Positions 23,440-35,265 of a DNA stretch of 64,000 nucleotides are shown here, one piece after another. Source of the stretch: Gnetum montanum (lineage: Eukaryota > Streptophyta > Gnetopsida > Gnetales > Gnetaceae). Under the pieces are notes generated by a model. It saw only the letters and a program-made list of their open reading frames with translations. It was not told where the DNA came from and searched no databases. The stretch covers positions 92,226 to 156,225 of the forward strand of contig MNCI01004881.1 in NCBI GenBank assembly GCA_015680685.1. The letters run 5' to 3'. Position numbers and translations under genes: made by a program. Numbering within the stretch: the first letter of the stretch is position 1; every line of letters begins with the position of its first letter.

Positions 23440-23960
23440 TATTCATTGTACAATCATTTGTAATCATTGAATTCTCTATTGCTCTTCATTATTTTATCAT
23501 TTTGGCATTGTAAAGTGTGTTGTACCTAACTATACAAAGATCATCAAATTGAGTTATAATCATTCCTTGTAATTATTGTTCTCTTATTGTCCTATGGGCT
23601 TAAGGTTCTTGAGCTTGTCAGGATCCTGTGGGATTGAGTTATTGGATCCTATGGGATTTCCCTATGGGGTTAAGGTTCTTGAGCTTGTTGGGATCCTATG
23701 GGATTGAGTTATTGGATCCTATGGGATTTCCCTATGGGGTTAAGGTGCTTAAGCTTGTCAGGATCCTTATTGTATTCATTGTACAATCATTTGTAATCAT
23801 TAAATTCTCTATTTCTCTTCATTATCCTATCATTTTGGCATTCTAAAGTGTGATGTACCTAACTATACAAGGATTAACAAGTTAAGTTGCAATCATTCCA
23901 TGTAATTATTTTTCTCTTATTACCCTATGGGGTTAAGGTGCTTGAGCTTGTCAGGATCTT
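23440..23960 (+). repeat. Compound tandem repeat in the copia LTR (70-bp unit in a ~333-bp duplication)
   Basis: A 70-bp unit starting CCTATGGGGTTAAGG repeats at 23591, 23661 and 23731 (the third is partial). The segment at about 23440-23625 recurs at 23772-23955, an offset of about 333 bp. The simplest history is duplication of a larger unit with later expansion of its 70-bp end. Confidence 0.8.
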
Positions 23961-24123
23961 GTGGAATTGAGTTGTTGGTGCTGTAGTATAACACTCTACT
24001 GTGAGGAGCTCCAGATTGTAAAGATTGTCGAAGCCTTGAAACGACATTTCCAATTCTGACAAGACCTTGCAGGGTTGAGTGATTATTATTGCAGTACAAC
24101 ACTCCAAAGTAGGGATTGAAGAC

Positions 24124-24130
24124 TATATAA
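24124..24130 (+). promoter_or_regulatory. Putative TATA box of the copia LTR
   Basis: TATATAAGG stands about 290 bp upstream of the LTR end, downstream of the repeat arrays and upstream of the CT tract. This is the expected position for the U3/R junction. Confidence 0.4.
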
Positions 24131-24282
24131 GGTGTGGACCCTTCAACCACATTTTGAGAGCAACAAAGTCCAAAGGTGTGCTTGTGATCTACCCTCCGAG
24201 TGTTGACTACCCAAGTTGGGGAACCACATTAATTTTGTATGTGTGCTTTGTTTTCTTAAGTTTTAATTTGGGGAACTTATTC

Positions 24283-24284
24283 AT

Positions 24285-24318
<34 letters not shown>

Positions 24319-24400
24319 TCTCTCTCTCNNNNNNNNNNNNNNNNNNNNNNNNNNNNNNNNNNNNNNNNNNNNNNNNNNNNNNNNNNNNNNNNNNNNNNNN
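24283..24400 (+). repeat. (CT)n microsatellite running into an assembly gap
   Basis: A CT tract from about 24283 to 24328 runs directly into 72 Ns (24329-24400). The true tract length and the last bases of the LTR are unknown. Confidence 0.9.
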
Positions 24401-24420
24401 TAAGTTCAATGATCCACAAG

Positions 24421-24432
24421 TGGTATTAGAGC
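24421..24432 (+). other. Primer-binding site of copia element I
   Basis: TGGTATTAGAGC differs by one base from TGGTATCAGAGC, the complement of the initiator Met-tRNA 3' end used by plant Ty1/copia elements. It lies 41 bp before the gag ATG. Confidence 0.85.
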
Positions 24433-24472
24433 CTGGTACTCTTTATTTCATCATCAACTTCAAAAGTAAACA

Positions 24473-26163
24473 ATGGAGGAAACATCTTACACAAAGCCAC
24501 CCATGTTCAATGGATTTGAATTCACCTATTGGAAAGCCAAATGCAAGGGTTCTTTGAATCCATCTAGTTTGAAGTTTGGGAGTCAATCTTGGAAGGCTAC
24601 ACTCCACTCATTGTTGGCACCACTAGCATCATCAAGCCTCATAACAAATGGCCTCAAGAGGAAAAGGATAAGTTCATGTTTTATTCAAAAGCAAAAAAAA
24701 ATTTATATTGTACATTGAATAAATCTAAATTCAATAGGGTAGCAAGATGTAAAATAGCCAAAGAAATTTGGCAAACTTTAGAAGCTACTTATCAAGAAAC
24801 CTCTATTATTAAGCAATCAAAATTGTTAGTTCTGCAAAGTGAATATGATAAACTTAAAATGCAAGAAGGTGAGAAAATTAAGAATTATTTTTCTAGAGCT
24901 AACAACCTTGTTGTAGCCATTAGAGGAATAGGAAAACACTTGCCTAAAAGCGATGTCATCATCAAAATGATCAAAACTCTACAATTGGAGTTTAGGGCTA
25001 AGGTCACAGCCTTGGAGGAAATCAAAGATTTCTCAACTCTGAGATTTGAGGAACTTCAAAGTGCTCTTGTCGCCTATAAAATGAATCTTATAGGTAAAGG
25101 AGTGATTCATGAAAGACCTATTGCTCTAAAAACTACCTCCAAGGAGAAGGAGGTCAATGAACATGATGAAGGCAATGAAGATGAGATTACTCTTCTCTCA
25201 AGGAAACTACAATGATTACTTACAAAAAGAAACAAAGGAGCTTCTTAGCAACAACAAAGACCAAATTTCTTCAAAGGTAGAGAAAGAGGTAGAGATTTTT
25301 TAAATTCTTATAATCTATACTTTTCTTTCATAGAGTTTCGGGTTTGTGGAGGAAGAGGCCATATGGCCTTCAAATGTCCTAGGGATCCAAATGATAGCAA
25401 AGTTCAGCCAAAGAATAGATCCAATGATGAGGGACTGAAAAAGACCAACTTCTATACAAGTTGGGATTATGGTGAGCAAAGTGAAGAAGAAGTATGTAGT
25501 TCTCATTAAGATTCACATCTCATCTACATGGTGCTTACTGATGAACCTTCCTCGCATATGACTAAACAACATGGTAAGTGTGATAAGAGGTATAGTAAGT
25601 TTAAAGAAGAAAATTTTCTCTTACATCATTTGATTAGGAAAGCAAAGAAACTAGTGCTTTCTAAGTTAAATGCTATTCATGTTGAAATGAAAGAAAAGAT
25701 CTTAGACATAAAAGCTGAGATTCAACAACTAACCTCTTGTAACAAGGATTACAGCAAAATTCAAGATGAGGAAATTCCTAAAAATCAATCAAAGAATTTA
25801 GAGGAAGTAACACTTGAAGTTTCAAGCTCAAGGTCAAGCTTAGTAAGGCTTGCTAATTTTAATCATGAGGATGATACTAATTTTATATGTAAAAATTGTG
25901 TTTTTATGCAAACTTTGAACTGTGATGATCAAAATAAGATTAATGCTTGGTCTTGTCAAGAAGGCTTTGGTAAGGAAATTGTGCAGGTACCAATAAGTGA
26001 GAATGAAGAGAAGTGGAGTTTTGAAAGTAATGCAAAAAATGATTCAAAGTTCTATCACAAGGAAAATGAACAAATAGAGACATCACATGCACGATCTAAT
26101 AAAAGAGAACCTAAGGATGAGGAGGTACTTCATGATAATGGAACTCATCTCAAACTCCATTAA
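24473..26163 (+). pseudogene. Gag of copia element I (UBN2-type)
   Basis: ATG at 24473, with PMFNGFEFTYWKAK typical of the copia gag N-terminus. A frameshift near 24590 moves the reading to a 208-residue frame (to 25215) with the UBN2/Retrotran_gag_2 signatures AKEIWQTLEATYQ, KLLVLQSEYDKLKM and FSRANNLV. After stops, a zinc-knuckle-like motif lies at 25336-25380 (F-x2-C-x4-H-x4-C), whose first Cys is replaced by Phe. A further frame, 25528-26163, is the charged, coiled post-knuckle region. Pol is absent. Confidence 0.75.
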
Positions 26164-26304
26164 TCTTTTCAATTTATCGATAAGCAAGGTAAGTCAAGGT
26201 AAGTCTCTATCTCTTTGCTTGCTAGTTAATAAGATTAGTGTATGAGAAGTCCTAAAACAAAAATGATGGAATAAGTATCCAAGAGCATTTCTCTTATTCA
26301 TTGA

Positions 26305-27186
26305 TGATGAGCATTGAGGTACCCCTATGCCCAACCATACGAATCACAAGGATTCACACATGATTTAGTTGAATTCTATGGATGGAACTAGTTGTGCATC
26401 TAGATTGTTATATCTTGATCATAGTTTGCTATCTTCCCACTTGGACTAGTGGTGGTTTTATCACGTATGGTTTAGTCCAAAGTGATGCATATGATTCTTG
26501 ATGTTGTTTTGGCCTTATGCTACTCCTAACAATAATAAAGAAATTAATCATTTAAACTAATTAACAATGGAAAGTAAAGCCTAAACTAGACTACAAGCGA
26601 TGAGTGTCTATTCCCAACTTGTCGTACACATCCTAAACCTACGTATCCACTACTGGGATTACCAAGTACTATGCTATTGGGCAAACCATGTAATAATGCT
26701 CCTAGGATTACCAAGCAAATATGTGTTTATGCTCGAAACTGGTCATGCTTATTTTTCCAATTCATTAATATGCATGGAAATGTAAATATTAACTAAGTAC
26801 ATGAAAATTAAATTACATGGAAAGAAAATCTAATCTAAGTCAAAGTGCTGCAATGAATAAGAATTAATCTTGATCTTATTGTCATCCATGGAATGTTTCC
26901 AGGTACATTACCACTTGAATAAGATGCTACACAATTAACTCAGATCCATACTGTGGGCACTCATTAACTATTCTCTAAGACTATGGAATAAAACTACAAG
27001 AGTTTGACTACTCTATTGACTAATATTCTCCAAACTATGCATCTAAGTGCTATATTTATAGGCCAGCACACATCCTGCGATATCGAATATTTGACATCGC
27101 ATCTTAACACTTGATATTGGGTATCCAATATCAAGGCTCCAATATCATATATTTGATATCAGAACTGACAAAAATACACTTCATCA
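26305..27186 (-). repeat. 3' LTR of element E
   Basis: 882 bp, minus strand, TGATGAAGTG at 27186 to ...TCATCA at 26305. TATAAATA lies at 27053-27060 (126 bp from start), and several GATATC/GATATT motifs lie between 27075 and 27165. Right of it on the minus strand are the conserved tail (GAGGACAAGTTTTCATTTAG) and purine tract. Confidence 0.8.
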
Positions 27187-30060
27187 TACCCGCATGACTA
27201 AATGAAAACTTGTCCTCAAGTGAACAAGAGGAATAAGTCTGGTACAAGAAGTTGGGAATGATGGGATTATTGACTGATGCTAACTACTGACTGACTCTGA
27301 GTGCCACATTATAAAATTTTATTAGAGTGGATGCATACAAAATTATAGAGTAACAAAAAGATTAAAAAAACATTGAAGATTACAAGATTTACAAAGGTCC
27401 TTATAAATCCATTGAAAATGATTTTTCTTGTTGTTGTTAGCAGTGGCAAACTTCCAACCTTGATTGTTATGTTTATGCTTCTCTAGTTATGTAGAACATT
27501 CTTGAAGGATGGACTAAAATTTCTTCCCATTTTTCCATGGATCTACCAAACATGTACATTTTAAGATGCTATCTTGTATGTGCTATGATTTGTCCATGGG
27601 CATATCCTCCATTGTCCCCCTCTTGGCTTCATTTTCATGCCTAGAAAAAGACCTTCTTCCTTAGGCGTTTCTTTTAGCATCACCTGTAGTCACCAAAGGA
27701 TCAACATTAGCTTTCGGTAAATTTTCCTTAATAATCAACCCTTTTCAGATCCCTTAGTTTGTGTTTAAGCACAAGGCGATGACAACATACTATGCCCAAT
27801 GCTATGATGTATCTAAAATCATCAAGTTGTTCATATTATTTTGATCAATTACTGTTAGTTATCATGATGTTCGAAAATAAGATGTTAGAAAAATTTCATA
27901 GGCATCCCTAGCCCCATGACTAATAAGTGTAACTTCAAAAGCACACAAGTTTTTGAATAATTAAAACCAAATGTCTGATTTAGAAGATGGCCAAGAAATA
28001 TTGAACTTGAAGGGTATTTTAACAGAGAGTAGGAAAAAGTACAAAAGTAATTGAAAGGGACGAGAAGTAGTTCCAAAATTATGCATAAATTTAAAGAAAC
28101 TATCATTGATGTTCTAGAAGATGTGAAGGTTGGTTCAAAGCCATGATCAACAAAAGTTATGTAAGTGGATCCTTCCCAAAGTAGCCTCCTACCATAATGC
28201 CTTTGCATAACCACTTCTATAGATGTCCATGAGCACCCAAAAAGTTAAATGTAGACCATGCCCTTATTCCAAACAACACACAACTACCATGGCTAGGATG
28301 TTACACTATACTACACAAAACCAAAAGGCTCACAATTGCATGTAGTAGTGAGGCAAATAATGGGATGAGAAAGGATTGCAGAGATTGAGATGTAAGGTCC
28401 TTGACCATGTCCATAATAGGTTCGTGTGAAAAATATGATTAAAATGATCAGTATACTTATCTATTCAAGTTCAAACCAAGTCCATACCATGAACAGTGAC
28501 CTTGCATTGATGTGCTCCTTCCTGCCAACCACCATGAGTCTGCAACCACCTCAAAGAATAATCATCGCTCCAAAAAGAGAAGAAAAGAGAAGAAGGAAAA
28601 AAGGGCCTTAGTTAGAGGAACTCCTTCAGGCATGGGTAACATGTCTTTTCAGCCCCATAACCAATGCTTGTAGCCTATTATTGTGTCTAAGGGGTGTGCT
28701 TTGAATTTCTATTATTATTATTTTTTCTTTTCTTTTATTTTTGTTTTGTTATTTTTTTTTTTATGGAAACAACACCATGCAAAGACATAGCTTCCTATTT
28801 ATTGGTCAATGAAGGAGTGATGATATGTTTCTCGAGGAGTCATAAACCACATGAAAAAAAGTCAAGAAGAGAACCCAACAAGTCCCCTTGAGGTCACACC
28901 CTTTACCATTCCCACTTGGTCATTTCCTCTTTCTTCAAGGTACAATGATCATTGATTAATTTTAGTTTCATGAAAGAAGAACCAAATTATTTCCATGAAA
29001 AACACTTTTTATTTAGAGAACTGAAGGGATGGATGAGGTGGTTTCATTACTTTACATAATTACTTACCCAATCATCTCGATAGCATAGCATAAAAACCCA
29101 ACACATAGCATTGACTTCTACATCATGACTATGCAATATTATTAATGAAAACATAAAAGACATTCATAAACATAAATAAAATGTCTTAGGAAAAGAGAAA
29201 ATTATAAAGAAAAGAAAAGAAAAATATTAAGAAATGGAAAACATTTTAAGAATTAGAAAATGTTGAAAGAAATGGGAAAATGATAGAGAATTGTAAAATA
29301 AAGAAGTAAAAAGCACTTATTAGTTCTTCAACCAAGATGGAGCATCTCCCCCACAACTAATCTTATGGTCATACATTTAGGAGATGGACCACACAATCCC
29401 TTAGTTATACACCATCGATTTCCCATCTATCATTGTTATTGATTTAATTAATTATGTGGTAGCACATCTAACATTGGTGATAGTCTCATTTGGATCATTT
29501 GGAGATGTATCTTCATATGGACTTAAATGTATTTGCATTTTGGGGAATCTAAATGTGTTTTCTTCTTCTTGATTTTCTATTTTAACTCTTAAGTCTTTAT
29601 ATTTAATATCATTTTTTAGTGTATAATCAAAGTGTAAGATATATGCATCTAATTTCTCTATTTGGTTTTTTTCTTAAGTCTAGAACTAATAAGCAAATAA
29701 TTGCTTCCATGAATCTTCGAAATAGTTTTATATTCTCATTTTCAAGTCATTGGGTGTCTTTTGGTTTAGTGGCTATTGTGTAGACTGGCTTTTTCTCACA
29801 CACTTGCTCATGAACTTTATGGTGGATCAGTATAGGGGTTATGTTAATATTTTGAACTTCTAGCCCACAACTGCATCCTTTACTATTAGTAGTGATGCAA
29901 GGATTCTTTTGTCTCTCCACAATGATAGGTTCATCGTTTCTGTTAGGTATTGGAGCAATGATGGATGTTGGCCTTTGCATATGATTAGAGGACATTGGTT
30001 GTAAAAAGAAGGACATTGCACTTGATTAGCATTGTGTTGGTTGGATAAGTTAGTAGGCCC
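27187..30060 (-). mobile_element. Element E: 3' internal region, truncated
   Basis: To about 29420 this is the post-pol region of an Athila-like element. It shares CTACTTTGGGAAGGATCCAC (minus strand, near 28170) and GGTGTGACCTCAAGGGGAC (near 28890) with F, D and B, and a T-rich tract on the sense strand near 29150-29310. No RT or integrase is visible. From about 29430 to 30060 the origin is unclear; the 89-codon minus-strand frame at 30016-29747 is not recognised. Element F is inserted at 30065/30066. Confidence 0.55.
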
Positions 30061-30065
30061 ACAAG

Positions 30066-30918
30066 TGATGAATCATGTTTTTCATCAGAAGCTCTGATAT
30101 TAGAGCGACCATGATATCACGTACCTGATATATTGTGTACTTGATATCGTGGCCCAAGATGCGATATCAGGCATATAATATTGCAACGTTACTCCCAAGC
30201 CTATAAATACATCCCTTGGGCACATGACTCAAGAGTTGTTTTTGAAGTCAAGTAGCAAAACCCTTGTAGTTTGTTCATTTGAGAGTTAGAATATTTTCCA
30301 GGTACCCGTAGCAGGAGGTCTACGTGTGATCAAATCTTTATTCAAGTATTGATGTACCTGAGCACACCATTATGTTGGCAATAAAGACAAACTCTTCGAT
30401 TCATCCTTGCAGCACTTGAGACTTCTTTCTTTATGCATTTACATATCTTGATCTCATGCAATTTACATTAATGTTATTCATTCAGTAATTAATTTTGATT
30501 AATTAAGAAATTGATTAAAATACACAAGCATGACCCCTTCGAACCTACGTGTGACACTTGGTAGCTCAAAAACAGTTAGCGTTTGACAACCCAACAGTGT
30601 TTACACGAAGTTCAGGATGTGTCCAAGAAGTGGGGACGATTACTTGTGTTAGGCCAGATTAGACAATATTTTACTTAGCACTTAATTACTCTCACTTTTA
30701 TTCTTGTTTTAGATGATCAATTGATAAAACATAAAATAATAAAAATCTTATGCCTCAGTTGCATCTAACCATACACTTGCATTTCATAAGTGAGACTGGA
30801 AAGACAACGAATGGACAACACGAACTCATCATTTAGCCCTAGTGTACTTGGTAATTAAAGTCTGCAAAATTTGATCGAATCACATGTGAATGCCTGTGAT
30901 TCGTATGGTTGGAAGTAG
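30066..30918 (+). repeat. 5' LTR of element F (3' end deleted)
   Basis: Starts TGATGAATCATG. GATATC-type palindromes lie at 30110-30175 and TATAAATA at 30202-30209 (136 bp from start). Similarity to the 3' LTR stops near 30918, before the GGTACC...CATCA end, where gag sequence begins abruptly. Confidence 0.8.
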
Positions 30919-31089
30919 GGATCTCCCTAGATTGCCCATGCCTTCAATTACGACTATCCTGATGATCCTTCTATTGTTTTGGTCCCATAGGTCACCTCCA
31001 TCATGGTCATGCCCTCTGTAGTTACAATTTGAGCCAGATGTAGATGATGATGATGATGAAGGGGAAGAGGAATACAATAGGGATCCTTC

Positions 31090-31930
31090 TATTCACAAAA
31101 GGGGGGTTTGATTTTGTGATAGTGAGGATGAGTTAACTAGAGATGAGGTGGCTAATTAGAAAACCTTGCCATTCCAGAAATTGCAATCCGAAATCACGGC
31201 TAAGTTTGACCAATTATGGGACTCCATGTACAATAAGTTTCAAGCTGTCTTAAAAATTGCTGAAGAGTCTAAGGAGCAAAGTGGTAAGTGTGTGTGCCAG
31301 AGACGTAAGGAAGCTGAACATGCCATATCTAAGGGTAAGGGTAAAATGGCTACAATAGAGATGGTTTCGGATAGTAATTCAGATGATGATGATAGATGTG
31401 ATGTTTGCTAATATGAACATCCCAAGGGATGTTGCCAAATTGTGTGACACTTGGAGGAATATGGGGTGTATGCCTTACATCCATGACTTGCAAAAAGGCA
31501 AACACCAAAAAGATTGCCTTATCCACAAGGTAACTCTCAACAGTTTGAACAACCACAGCAATATTATCCAAGTGGAACTCCACTACGATCCTATGAATTG
31601 TACCAGTAGTGGTAGCAACCATAATCATGGACATTGACACCTCCAAGACAACAATACCCTTACCAGCAACCAGACCCCTATAGTTATTATTTTTAGCAAC
31701 CTTCATCTCCACAGGACTTCTCTAATCATGTTGTTGCTTGCCAACCTCACCACTACCCTTCTAAAGGGTACAAACTACCATATCCAAGGAGGGATGCCAC
31801 CTACTATCCTCATGCTCCTCCTGTTCCTGTACCTACTCCTCTATCTCCTACACAACTACCACCTACTCCATCCATGCAAAGTGAATTACCTACCCAACCA
31901 TAGCAAAGAAACACTATGAGGGTGGTTAAT
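31090..31930 (+). pseudogene. Gag C-terminal remnant of element F
   Basis: The charged segment (31166-31411) reads KFDQLWDSMYNKFQAVLKIAE, then a Lys/Glu run and DSNSDDDD. This parallels element D at 20392-20634 (VWDSLNSRFQTIPKVVE). A Pro/Tyr/His-rich tail follows to about 31930. The Retrotrans_gag capsid domain seen in D and B is absent, lost in the deletion at 30918. Frames are broken. Confidence 0.6.
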
Positions 31931-32189
31931 CTACAATCGATTAGCCAACTAAGCAGTCGAAAACATAATCAAAGAAAAGACCCTTCTTCCGACCTCGCAG
32001 TCCACCAAAGCCCTTAGACACATTACTAGTTGGTAGGCCTACTCCTCCACCTTCCCCTATCTCACATTTACCTGAATCTCCTTCAAACCAAAATCCCTCT
32101 CGAATCTATACTATAATGTTAACCCATGTTTTATATGATTGGATTCAAGCTAGTAACTTGCCCATGAAGTTAGCTAATCCTAGGTGTCC

Positions 32190-32910
32190 CTTAGTGTATT
32201 TGTAGATTACTAGAAATGAGCCTTGTAAAGATCTTCTTAACTCTAGTTTCTATGTTAATCTAATCTCGCATGAGATGTACACGATGTGGAACCTTTCTCC
32301 CTTGAAAAAGAGCAACATCAAGTTGGAGCTAGTAGACTGGTCCATCATTGTTCCATTGGAACTGGTAGAAGACATCATGAACACTATTTATGGGTGATCA
32401 TATCCTGCTAACTTCCTAGTAATCAAGGAGGAGAATTGTAAGGGGGACTTCCCAATTATTATGGTAAGGGCATGGTTAAGTACTTTTGATGCCAAAATGG
32501 GCATTAGAGATCTTTCCTTGGAGATATCTAAAGAAAATGAATTTGGAAAGATCAAGAAGAAGAGGGTTCCATGTATTGCGTACAGTGATTCAGGGTGCCA
32601 TTGTGTGTAAAAGCTATGGTCAGTAAAGCGAACATCTATCTCTACATGTAAGCAGTGTGCACTAGAAGCTAAAATCCAAAGATGTTTGTACATGGTAGCC
32701 ACAAAACAAGAAGACACCCAGTGGCTAACAACTGATTTTAGCAACAATACATTGTGCATGGAACCTACTAAGGGCCTAATGTATGAATATGTTGCAAGTA
32801 TGAATGAACTTGAGCAAGTTAATCACCAACTATCTGAGGGAGTAAATAATAATATTAATTGGGAAGAGTTGGAGATTCCTAACAATTTCAAACAAGAACC
32901 CCTTTAATTA
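32190..32910 (+). pseudogene. Protease and linker of element F
   Basis: The active-site line reads CKDLLNSSFYVNLIS; the catalytic Asp of DSG is Asn and Gly is Ser, so no activity is possible. The linker continues (DLSLEISKENEFGK) and, at 32686-32907, has WLTTD, MNELEQVNHQLSEG and FKQEPL, parallel to element D. Several stops are present. Confidence 0.7.
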
Positions 32911-32925
32911 AAAACATTACCGACC

Positions 32926-33960
32926 AGAATGAAGTATGTGTTCCTAAAAAATGGAAGGCTAGTCATTATTAATACCAAGCTTGCTGCAAGACAAAAGAAG
33001 ATGTTGATGAATGTTGTAGAAAAATGGTCAGCAACCTTTGCTTGGTCATATTCCATGTTCACTAGAATAGATCCAAGAACATGTCAGCACTGGATATACA
33101 CAGACCTTGCTGTTAAGCTGAAATGACAGTCGTAGCAGCGTTTGAATCTCAAATTAAAGCAAATTATCAAAGAGGAGATTGAAAAACTCCTCAAGGTGGG
33201 ATTCATCTACTCTATTATAGATAGTGAGTGGGTTAGTCTGCTCATGATCATGCCCAAGAAAGGAGAAAAATGGCAAGTGTGCAACAACTTCCGACTGCTT
33301 AACATGGAAACTTTCAAAGATCATTTTCCACTACCTTTTGTCAACCAAGTGCTAAACATCATTTCTGGGCACAGCTATTAGAAATTTTTCGCCAATTATA
33401 GTGGCTATAACCAAATGTGGATTACACCAAAGGACTAGGCAAAGATGACTTTCACAAGTCCTTGGGGGACTTTTGCTTATCATCAAATGTCATTCGTTCT
33501 ATGTAATGCCCTAGCTACATTCCAATGATTAGTCCTTAGCATTTTCCAACAACAAGTCAGTAGTGGGGTAGAAGTCTTCATGGATGACTTTTCTACCTAC
33601 AAAGCTACATTTGAGCAAGCCCTGGACCATCTTGAGCAGGTGTTGATGAGATGTGTTGAAACCAACCTCCAACACAATTAGCAAAAGATCCATCTTATGG
33701 CCTAGGAAGGCATAGTCTTGGGGCACTGTATCTCAAAAGCAGGAATCAAGGTGGACCCTAAAAAGATAAGGGTCATCCAAGGAATAACTCGTCAACCAAA
33801 AATACTTAAAGAAATGCGATCTTTCCTTGGTCATACTGGCTACTACCAGCGCTTCATTGAGAACTTTTTCAAAATTGCCAAGCCGTTGGTTGAATTAAAA
33901 AGAAAAATGCATCATTTGTCTAGACACCTACATGTGAAATAGCATTTTAACAACTGAAGT
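32926..33960 (+). pseudogene. Reverse transcriptase of element F
   Basis: Opens with MKYVFLKNGRLVIINTKLA, then MPKKGEKWQVCNNFRLLN (the family has CxDFRLLN; Asp is Asn here), DHFPLPFVNQVL, a damaged GYSGY segment and a damaged PATFQ. The catalytic box VFMDDFSTY is intact at about 33576-33602. The thumb is clear at 33718-33942 (MGHCISKAGIKVDPKK, MRSFLGHTGYYQRFI). At least five in-frame stops occur. Confidence 0.85.
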
Positions 33961-33979
33961 AGAAGCTTGTTAAAACACC

Positions 33980-34372
33980 AATTCTACAAGCACCTGATTG
34001 GTCCAGGCCATTTCATGTGATGACTAATGCATAAAATTATCTTTGGGGGCAGTGCTTATGTAGTTGGATGATCAAAAACATCCATATTACATTCACTATG
34101 CAAGTCAAAGTATCACAGGTGCATAGCTAAACTACACCACTACAGAAAAGGAGTTGATGGCAATGGTGTTTGCATTGGAAAAGTTCAGGTGCTATGTGCT
34201 TAGCTACAAAGTGTTTGTTCACACATATCATAGCGCCACCCAATTTTTAATGAATAAACCAATGGTAATCCCCTGTGTCATATGGTGGCTCATGATTTTA
34301 TAAGAGTTTGATCTCACAATGGTATATCGAAAGGATGTGGAAAATGTGATCATTGACCACTTATCATGGCTA
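33980..34372 (+). pseudogene. RNase H remnant of element F
   Basis: Starts with APDWSRPFHVMTNA, where the first catalytic Asp is Asn. It passes through frameshifted LEKF and FVHTY-type text and ends VYRKDVENVIIDHLSWL. It is more decayed than in D. Confidence 0.6.
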
Positions 34373-34639
34373 AGATGGGACAACAAGGAGAAAGAAAGCC
34401 CCTTATCTAATCAACTTCCTAATGAATCTCTCCTTGCAGGGGCTACTAATGCACAAATGACCAATGAACCAAAATGGTATGACACTAATCTCACTTATCT
34501 TCTCAAGTAAGAACTACCATAAGGACTAGACACCTAGAAGAAACAACAATTTCTGCACTAGGTTAAGCATTTCATGGAAATCAATGGGAATCTTTACAAA
34601 GTATGTACTAATGGCCTAGTACACTAGAATGTCCCTAAC

Positions 34640-35264
34640 ATAAATCAACTGTGCATTCTCCAAGTTGCTCATGAAGGCCCTTGTGGGGGACATTACACTG
34701 GGAGATGCATGGCCATCAAAGTCCTCATGGTAGGATATTACTAGCCAAAAATCTTTAGGGATGCACACTAATTCGTCCATGCTTGTGATCATTGTCAGAG
34801 GAATGGTGGAATGATAGCTTGAATGAAAGGGTCACAATAATGGATTCAACCTCTCAAGCCATTTGATCTTTGGGGCATTAACTTTACAGGTCCCATCACA
34901 CCCTTGTCAAATGGAAAGACATATATAATAATCATGGTTAACTATTGCACTAAGTGAGTAGAAGCGGCAACCATCACTAATTGGACATCCAATACTACTA
35001 CCCAATTTGTACAATAGAATATCATAAATAGGTTTGTGGGAAGGACCTTACATTATTGATGAGACTTTTCCATCTAGGACCATGATTATCTATAAACCTG
35101 ATAGCCCAGATAAGGAGCAATTAGTCAACATTCAACAATTGAAATCTTTCCATGAGCCTAAGCTAACCAACTTAATAGACACCTCACCAGATGGACAACC
35201 ATGCTCAATCATTCAGATCTCCCCCTTCCAACTTAGTCGTAGGGGAGATGGCCATCCATACTAA
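34640..35264 (+). pseudogene. Integrase remnant of element F
   Basis: The zinc-binding part keeps all four ligands: AHEGPCGGHYTGR and CDHCQRNGG. The core starts FDLWGINFTGPITP, with the first catalytic Asp changed to Asn. The core is then cut short near 35025 and joins a C-terminal module (35034-35264) with WEGPYIIDETFPS and LVNIQQLKSFHEPK. The DDE core is therefore internally deleted. Confidence 0.75.
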
Positions 35265-35265
35265 C

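Larger units (their letters stand above)
22717..26290 (+). mobile_element. Ty1/copia remnant I (LTR, primer site, gag)
   Basis: A plus-strand copia element: a long repeat-rich LTR ending near 24418, an initiator-Met-type primer site at 24421, and gag from 24473. Similarity to coding sequence ends at about 26163, and the LTR of element E starts at 26305. No protease, integrase or RT is present. The LTR start cannot be placed with confidence; it lies somewhere between 22717 and 22900. A homologous gag fragment in reverse orientation lies at about 44230-44325. Confidence 0.65.
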
